From positions 24,765,437 through 24,829,436 of the forward strand of contig CM026426.1 of NCBI GenBank assembly GCA_014871385.1: 64,000 bases of DNA, written 5' to 3'. The notes under the pieces are model-generated. The model saw nothing but the letters and a program-made list of their open reading frames with translations. It was not told the origin of the DNA and ran no database searches. Position 1 is the stretch's first letter; the number at the start of each line of letters is the position of its first letter. The stretch is from Ceratodon purpureus. Lineage: Eukaryota > Streptophyta > Bryopsida > Pseudoditrichales > Ditrichaceae. Shown here piece after piece: positions 59,291 through 64,000 of this stretch. A program made the position numbers and the translations under genes.

Positions 59291-60325
59291 TTACATAGAA
59301 AAAGCTGACGTGTACATACCTTCAATCCCGCTGAATCCTAAACTCCTCTTCCACTCCGCCGTGAACTCTGAATGGCAATCCTTCCTTGCACAGTGGCCAG
59401 CAAGCTGGTTCTGGATCCCAATACACCAAGGGTGGTATCCACAGCGACATGGTGCCAATACAACTGCGGAAAGAGCAAACCCTTTGTTGCAAAGTGAGCA
59501 TTGGCGGAGAGAAATTGATTCCGCATGAATCGAGGGTCGCCCTTCTTCGTGGTATCGAGTCGGTTGCATGTGGACGACAGTATGAGACCGCATCTCCAAC
59601 CTCTCCAGATACCTCATCAACTTGACCATGGAATCCTTCAACTCCGATTGCAGAGTTGTAAGACGCAGCGCTTCTTTAACTAACTCGTAAACATCGGGAC
59701 CTGCCTCTAGCGGCGCTACACCCCTGGCGCTGCCTCCATTGGCGTTGACGATTGCAATTGCTATGCGCTGTGATTCAATTTGTTCCATTTTGTGATAAAG
59801 GTCACCCACGATACGCTCCTTGACGGCGTCAAAGTAGGTGTTGCTGAAAGCTTCATCTCTGAAGAGAACTGTTGGTTGTACATCGAGGCCCACCTTATAA
59901 CCTCTCCACCCGTCCGCAGCAAACAATGCCCTATTCATCGGATCCATGTGGTAGACCTCAGAGATGATAGCTCTTGCAAAGTTGCCTTGTATGTAACCTC
60001 TATGCCGCAGTTCGTTCTTCTGCCAAATCAGAGGGAACAACTCTTCAACTCTGGTCTTCACCGTGATAGACTTCGCAGCTAGATAGTTATACCATCGCAT
60101 CTTATGACTCTCCCCAAAAATACGAAACAGCTCCTCATCTGTAACGTGATGACAGTCCTTGTTTGGGTTCAATCCTTTGTTTGGAAGTCCAACCATCGCT
60201 GCAAACCAGTACTCCCTCTCCCTTCTAAGCTCGTCCCCTCCTATTTTGACACTCTCTCGTAGAGAATCAAACATCTTCAGTCTTTCTAGGCTATGCTTGA
60301 CACTCTCTTGTATACAACCAAACAT
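59291..60325 (-). CDS. intact coiled-coil/RING-like protein of region D, right copy
   Basis: ATG at 60325 (60323-60325) opens about 344 codons without interruption, making this the best-preserved member of the family. The N-terminal part has EREYWFAAMVGLPNKGLNPN and YIQGNFARAIISEV, corresponding to the FARGVIAES segment of element A. A helical coiled-coil part follows (LQSELKDSMVKLMRYLERLE). The RING-like module is CSLCNKGF, APCRCGYHPWC and HCARKDC, with tail W-K-R-S-L-G-F. The pattern is C-x2-C, C-x-C-x2-H-x2-C, C-x4-C, so the usual first His is replaced by Cys. A donor-like AAG|GTATGT just before the stop suggests that a further exon may exist. It reads inward from the right side of region D. 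Confidence 0.7.
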   Translation of the reverse strand: MFGCIQESVKHSLERLKMFDSLRESVKIGGDELRREREYWFAAMVGLPNKGLNPNKDCHHVTDEELFRIFGESHKMRWYNYLAAKSITVKTRVEELFPLIWQKNELRHRGYIQGNFARAIISEVYHMDPMNRALFAADGWRGYKVGLDVQPTVLFRDEAFSNTYFDAVKERIVGDLYHKMEQIESQRIAIAIVNANGGSARGVAPLEAGPDVYELVKEALRLTTLQSELKDSMVKLMRYLERLEMRSHTVVHMQPTRYHEEGRPSIHAESISLRQCSLCNKGFALSAVVLAPCRCGYHPWCIGIQNQLAGHCARKDCHSEFTAEWKRSLGFSGIEGMYTSAFSM

Positions 60326-60735
60326 CCAAATTAGAAGATCAACCAAGCTGCATCAAGCACGAGCATTATATGTTCCTAAATGACATAATCAATGTAGCCT
60401 GGATTGTCATATTAATAGTATTGAGCAAGCTGGCTTTTTCAGTAATCATAGCACTCATCATGCTGCGCGAGTATAACACTGGAAGGGACACTTCTTATCA
60501 TAAACCTGTCCTTCACCTTGAATATAGTAAGGACATATAAAGGCATTCAACTTAATATTTCTACGTCAACATTAAAGCCGTCCCTTATTAATTTCCTTGC
60601 CGAACACCAAAAACATTTACTACCCTCAAACCAGCACTATCTACCTTCGAACTGCACTGCTTGATTTCAAATCTAGAGAAATCACGAAATGGTTAGAATA
60701 TAGTCCCTGCAAAAATGCAACGCCAGCGCCGCCAT

Positions 60736-62849
60736 CGACAAAGCCAAACGCCAAATAGTGGAAATTTGAAGTGCCTTCTCTAACGCCATCAAAGACGTCG
60801 TTACCAAGCGAGAGCAGTGGGGGAGGACCAACACGCCAACGGGCTTGCAAGTATTTACAATTTCTCAAATACACACTTGGTACTAATGTTAGGGACTTTA
60901 AAATAATGACATGTACTCCAAGTCACATCCAAAATGGTGTTTAAGCCTATCTAAATTCTACGTTGTGCTCATCTATCAATGGACTACATGGTGATTTAAA
61001 ATCATCTACGAAGACAACTTTTATGTTTGAAAGTTTTATCAAGTCAAGCTCTTATATTTTAATTTGAAATGCAACTGTTTATGGAAATTTAAATAGCAAT
61101 AATTGCACATAAAAATGTGCATGTTACATTTTCAGAAGGAACCTTGTCATTTCTTATTACGTTAACTACATTTTTCTCAATGTGAATGACATCAATAAAA
61201 AGGGCAGCAAAGGAGTTCTCTCTAGAGATGATAAGATTCTTTGTATCAACATATATCACCAAAATGAGGCCTTCTTAACAACAAAAGGTAAATATTGAAA
61301 AGTATGTACATGTTAAACATTTTTGTATTTTCGTGAATAAGAGTCTACTATCTTATTTGTGTTCTTTGAACTTTGCAATTTTGATTGGTTTAGAAGTTAC
61401 AATAGTTAATTGAATATAATAGTGTTGTGAATGTAAAATTATCAATAGGTTGTGTACATTTGGTATTTAAGCTTGCTCTGTTTCCTTAGCCCCCAAACAC
61501 CCAAACGACTAAACACTCAAACTCCTCGATCTCGTTTTTCCAAATTCCATAACTGTCATCCAAATGACAATTTTACATCCATGTTTATTTCAAGTTGTAA
61601 ATTTGTGGGAGATCTATCTAACCTCGATAATGAATTCTAAAAATGATGATTTCATGAATTATGGTGATTTCCTATGGTCAAATACATCAATACTGTGTTT
61701 GTAGTCAAAACCAGCTAAAAACATACCGCTAAAACACAATTTTGAATATCGAGATGATCTTTTTTGCATTTGAGAAAAAGTAATGAAATAAAGCTTTTCA
61801 AAAATACTTTCCAGTCCAATTTGAAATTTTGGAAAAGACCTAAAATTGACTCGTTTATATTTATATAAGATGAAGGGATATAACCGTGCCTATTTCTTGA
61901 GTTTCCACAGTTTTAGGTTTCATCATCTAAATTCAAAATTTACAATATTTATAGTGGAAGAATAGCGCATCCAAAGACAAAGTGTATTTCCGTGGTCCAA
62001 GGCTCAAGCATTTGGAGGTTAACTCCTAAAGTTCTTTCAATATTTTTCATAAAAATTGCCTCAAAACAGCCCCTCATCAAAGCTAGGTGGATTCAGCAAA
62101 TATTGGTTCATTATAAGTTTATCTAACCGTAAGATCTTGTAGCTCACTTGTATGTTTATACGTCCACAAATTCTCGTACACTTGTTCCTTGCCACTTGCA
62201 AGATCGTAACATTCAAAATTGAAAAAGGCGACAGCACTACTTTGTAGTCCCAAAAAATTGTTTTTTAAAGTAGAAATGGGATGAGTATCACCATATTTTT
62301 ATCTCTGAGTGAGTTAGATACGTGTCCAAAAAAATATCACATTCAAAAACATTGTGGAATGTTGCCAAGGAATTCATTTTTTTCCAGAGGCGTGCTGAAA
62401 TTCACAAAGTAAGGCCGTATTTTGACAATAAAAAATCTTCATTTGAAAATCTGAAGAGTGGAAATTTGCTCTACAGCCTTCTCAGTATATAGAAATTTAT
62501 TATTTTCAAAAATATAAAAAACTCAATTTTTTGGTGGAAGTTCAAGGTTCCATCTTTAAGCAGATATTGGCAGATATTGGCAATCTTGTGCGATATTCGG
62601 CAGTTTTGGGCATTCACTGTGGGTGTGAGCTTGCACAAAGTTTGGCTGAAGGCAGTATTTGACACCCAAATTTGTTAACTTATTTTTAGTATAATAAAAA
62701 AGGAAAAAAATAAATAAGAAAAAAATAAATAAAAATAAAAAATAAATAAAATCTAGACAAAATGCTTCCAAATATACCTCCATTAGTTATTTCAAAGGTT
62801 TTTTTCAAAGGATATAATTGGAAATCTAAGAAACTCGCATATATTAAAA
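60736..62849. other. AT-rich DNA, no gene seen
   Basis: The last GGCGCY words are at about 60720-60735. Beyond this the DNA is AT-rich without supported frames or clear repeats. The right end of region D is presumably in or near 60.75-61.0 kb. Confidence 0.4.
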
Positions 62850-63217
62850 CATTACGTGCAAAAACGGGTCTTGAAAAGGCCGTGTAAGCCCTGCCCCCCG
62901 CTGGCAGCAAATGCCAGAATCGCTGCCCGCACGCACCTCGGTGGCGCGTCCTGAACAAAGGTCCTCGGAATATGCGAGCTGGCATGATCGGGTCGGCTCG
63001 GAGTTTGGTCCAAAGTGGGCAGATGCTATCAGCCCGCCGCTGTAGCAACGCCCTCCACACGCCTCGCGAGGAGGTCATTGGTTCGAGCCCCCGTGGTGGT
63101 TGCTGGCACCACGGTGGCACAGCCAGTGCCATGTCAAAAAGTACGCGGGCAGCGGCCATTTTTTTCTCTCACGTGCCGCTTACACGGCCTTTTCTAGACC
63201 TATTTTTGCACGTAATG
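62850..63217 (+). mobile_element. 0.4-kb non-autonomous TIR element, copy 2
   Basis: Inverted repeats of 40 bp (CATTACGTGCAAAAA, GGTCT, GAAAAGGCCGTGTAAGC on the left; complement on the right) with about three mismatches. The core matches copy 1 in opposite orientation. It holds TGGTCCAAAGTGG (63005-63018) and GGTTCGAGCCC (63080-63090), resembling A and B boxes of a tRNA-type Pol III promoter. A SINE-like core inside a DNA-transposon-like shell is one reading. No target duplication seen. Confidence 0.8.
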
Positions 63218-64000
63218 AGTATCATTTCAAAACAATTGTAATTTGAGGGTTGATCACTTCTAAAGCAATAGATGGCAGTAGGACAACCAACCAACCATAT
63301 CTTCAATACAAATTGAGAAAGTTCATTCCAAATTTGAGAAACTTCATTCCAAATTTGAGAAATGCGAAGATTGCTACATCTACCAAAGTGACCAATAACA
63401 AAGTAATGATTCATTAAAAACTTTGCTTAGACACAACCTAATGTCATCATCTATTCATTCAATGTACGTTATTTAAGATTGTTTATAAGGAAATAAATTG
63501 GTTGATTTTCATCTATCAAGTCTTGTGACTATAATCTATGAGAGAAGTATTTATTTATGAAGACGGCTTTTTGCAGTGCGCGCAGTAGAGAGCTGAAGTA
63601 CTTACGTAGGTAGAACAGGTCGCACCAAGCGAGGAAGAGTGACTGGCCAAAAAATTTGCATAAGGATGAAAAGCAAATGTTGGTTTGAATGAAAACTAGA
63701 CTTTCAGTTTTAATGATTGCTCCTTTCAGGTTTCGGAGGTTTGATATAGCGGCTTTAGTGGTGGAAAATTCAAGAAGAAATAAATAAAACAAATAAAATA
63801 AATTATTTATTTCTCACAATAAAGCAAAACCATCGAGCGTAGCAAGAACAGTTTGATAGAGGGCTACGCGTGCAGTAGGATCCGTTGCACATTACGTGTA
63901 AGGTTTAACTCAAAACAATGATCGCAAGGTAGCTAAGGTTAATCTCATTGAATTCTGGGTTTTATAGCCTCTATATTCATCTGGATAATGCTTAAAATAA
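63218..64000. other. no gene seen
   Basis: AT-rich DNA with a short repeat, TTCATTCCAAATTTGAGAAA, twice near 63315-63360. Open frames look like chance. Confidence 0.4.

Larger units (their letters stand above)
29870..60735 (+). mobile_element. region D: older MULE-like element(s) marked by GGCGCYRGCGCC, interrupted by element B
   Basis: At least a dozen words of the type AATGGCGCTGGCGCCAAT occur between 29.88 and 60.73 kb (for example about 34070, 34215, 35795, 37877, 38226, 40669, 41975, 57881, 58431). They are absent from element B, which sits inside. A MULE-type transposase reads inward from the left and a RING-like gene inward from the right, the layout of element A. I could not find TIRs or target duplications, so D could be one 16-kb element or remnants of two; the limits given are only the outermost motif copies. 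Confidence 0.4.

Noticed and set aside
60830-60860. GGGGGAGGACCAACACGCC as a right-hand TIR of the A/B type
   Set aside because: Weak similarity only, and it points away from region D; no partner or 4-bp duplication was found.
63000-63100. Possible tRNA gene
   Set aside because: A- and B-box-like words and a partial anticodon-arm resemblance exist, but no full cloverleaf pairs, and the sequence is part of a repeated TIR element.

Overview
The window looks like heterochromatic, transposon-packed nuclear DNA of a green-lineage eukaryote (a land plant or streptophyte alga; bryophyte, lycophyte or charophyte fits best). The reasons are short GT-AG introns, telo-box motifs (AAACCCTA/TAGGGTTT) next to transposon promoters, a MULE transposase with a SWIM zinc finger, a SUVR-type SET domain, and tens of kilobases of AT-rich DNA without a convincing host gene. 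There are no bacterial operons, rRNA genes, confident tRNA genes or CRISPR arrays. All identifications are by reading translated sequence; none was checked against a database.

Layout. (1) 1-14.7 kb: a decayed gene for a coiled-coil/RING-like protein (exons at 105-793 and 12851-13625). Its intron holds element A (1760-12671), a DNA transposon with short TIRs and a 4-bp TGAA target duplication. A satellite-like array with long A-tracts follows (13.88-14.53 kb). (2) 15419-29692: element C, a 14.3-kb MULE-type transposon with 302-bp TIRs that differ at about two positions. It carries two convergent genes: a SWIM-type transposase read from the left and a large gene ending in a C48/Ulp1-like protease read from the right. 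(3) About 29.9-60.7 kb: an older region D marked by a dispersed GGCGCYRGCGCC palindrome. It has a second MULE-type transposase (30.8-33.8 kb, broken by a 400-bp TIR element), RING-like genes at 34.5 and 60 kb, a duplicated-exon gene and an unknown gene at 39.4 kb. (4) 43251-57792: element B, of the same family as A, inserted into D with a 4-bp ACAT duplication. It carries a RING-like gene, a broken SUVR-type histone methyltransferase gene and a multi-exon DDE transposase. (5) 60.9-64 kb: AT-rich DNA with a second copy of the 0.4-kb TIR element.

How it fits together. Elements A and B share TIRs of the form GGGKGNMAGCA, 4-bp target duplications (the length reported for Sola-type transposons), a transposase gene read inward from one end and a coiled-coil/RING-like gene read inward from the other, with different cargo between them (a second RING gene in A, a SET methyltransferase in B). 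The RING-like family occurs five times in 64 kb with a shared W-x2-S-[FL]-G-[FW] tail. Each large element is also peppered with its own short palindromic word: CCTAGG-like in A, AGTACT-like in B, GTGWCAC in C, GGCGCYRGCGCC in D. This recalls VANC-bound motifs of Arabidopsis VANDAL elements, and element-specific DNA recognition for anti-silencing or transposition is the most interesting hypothesis here.
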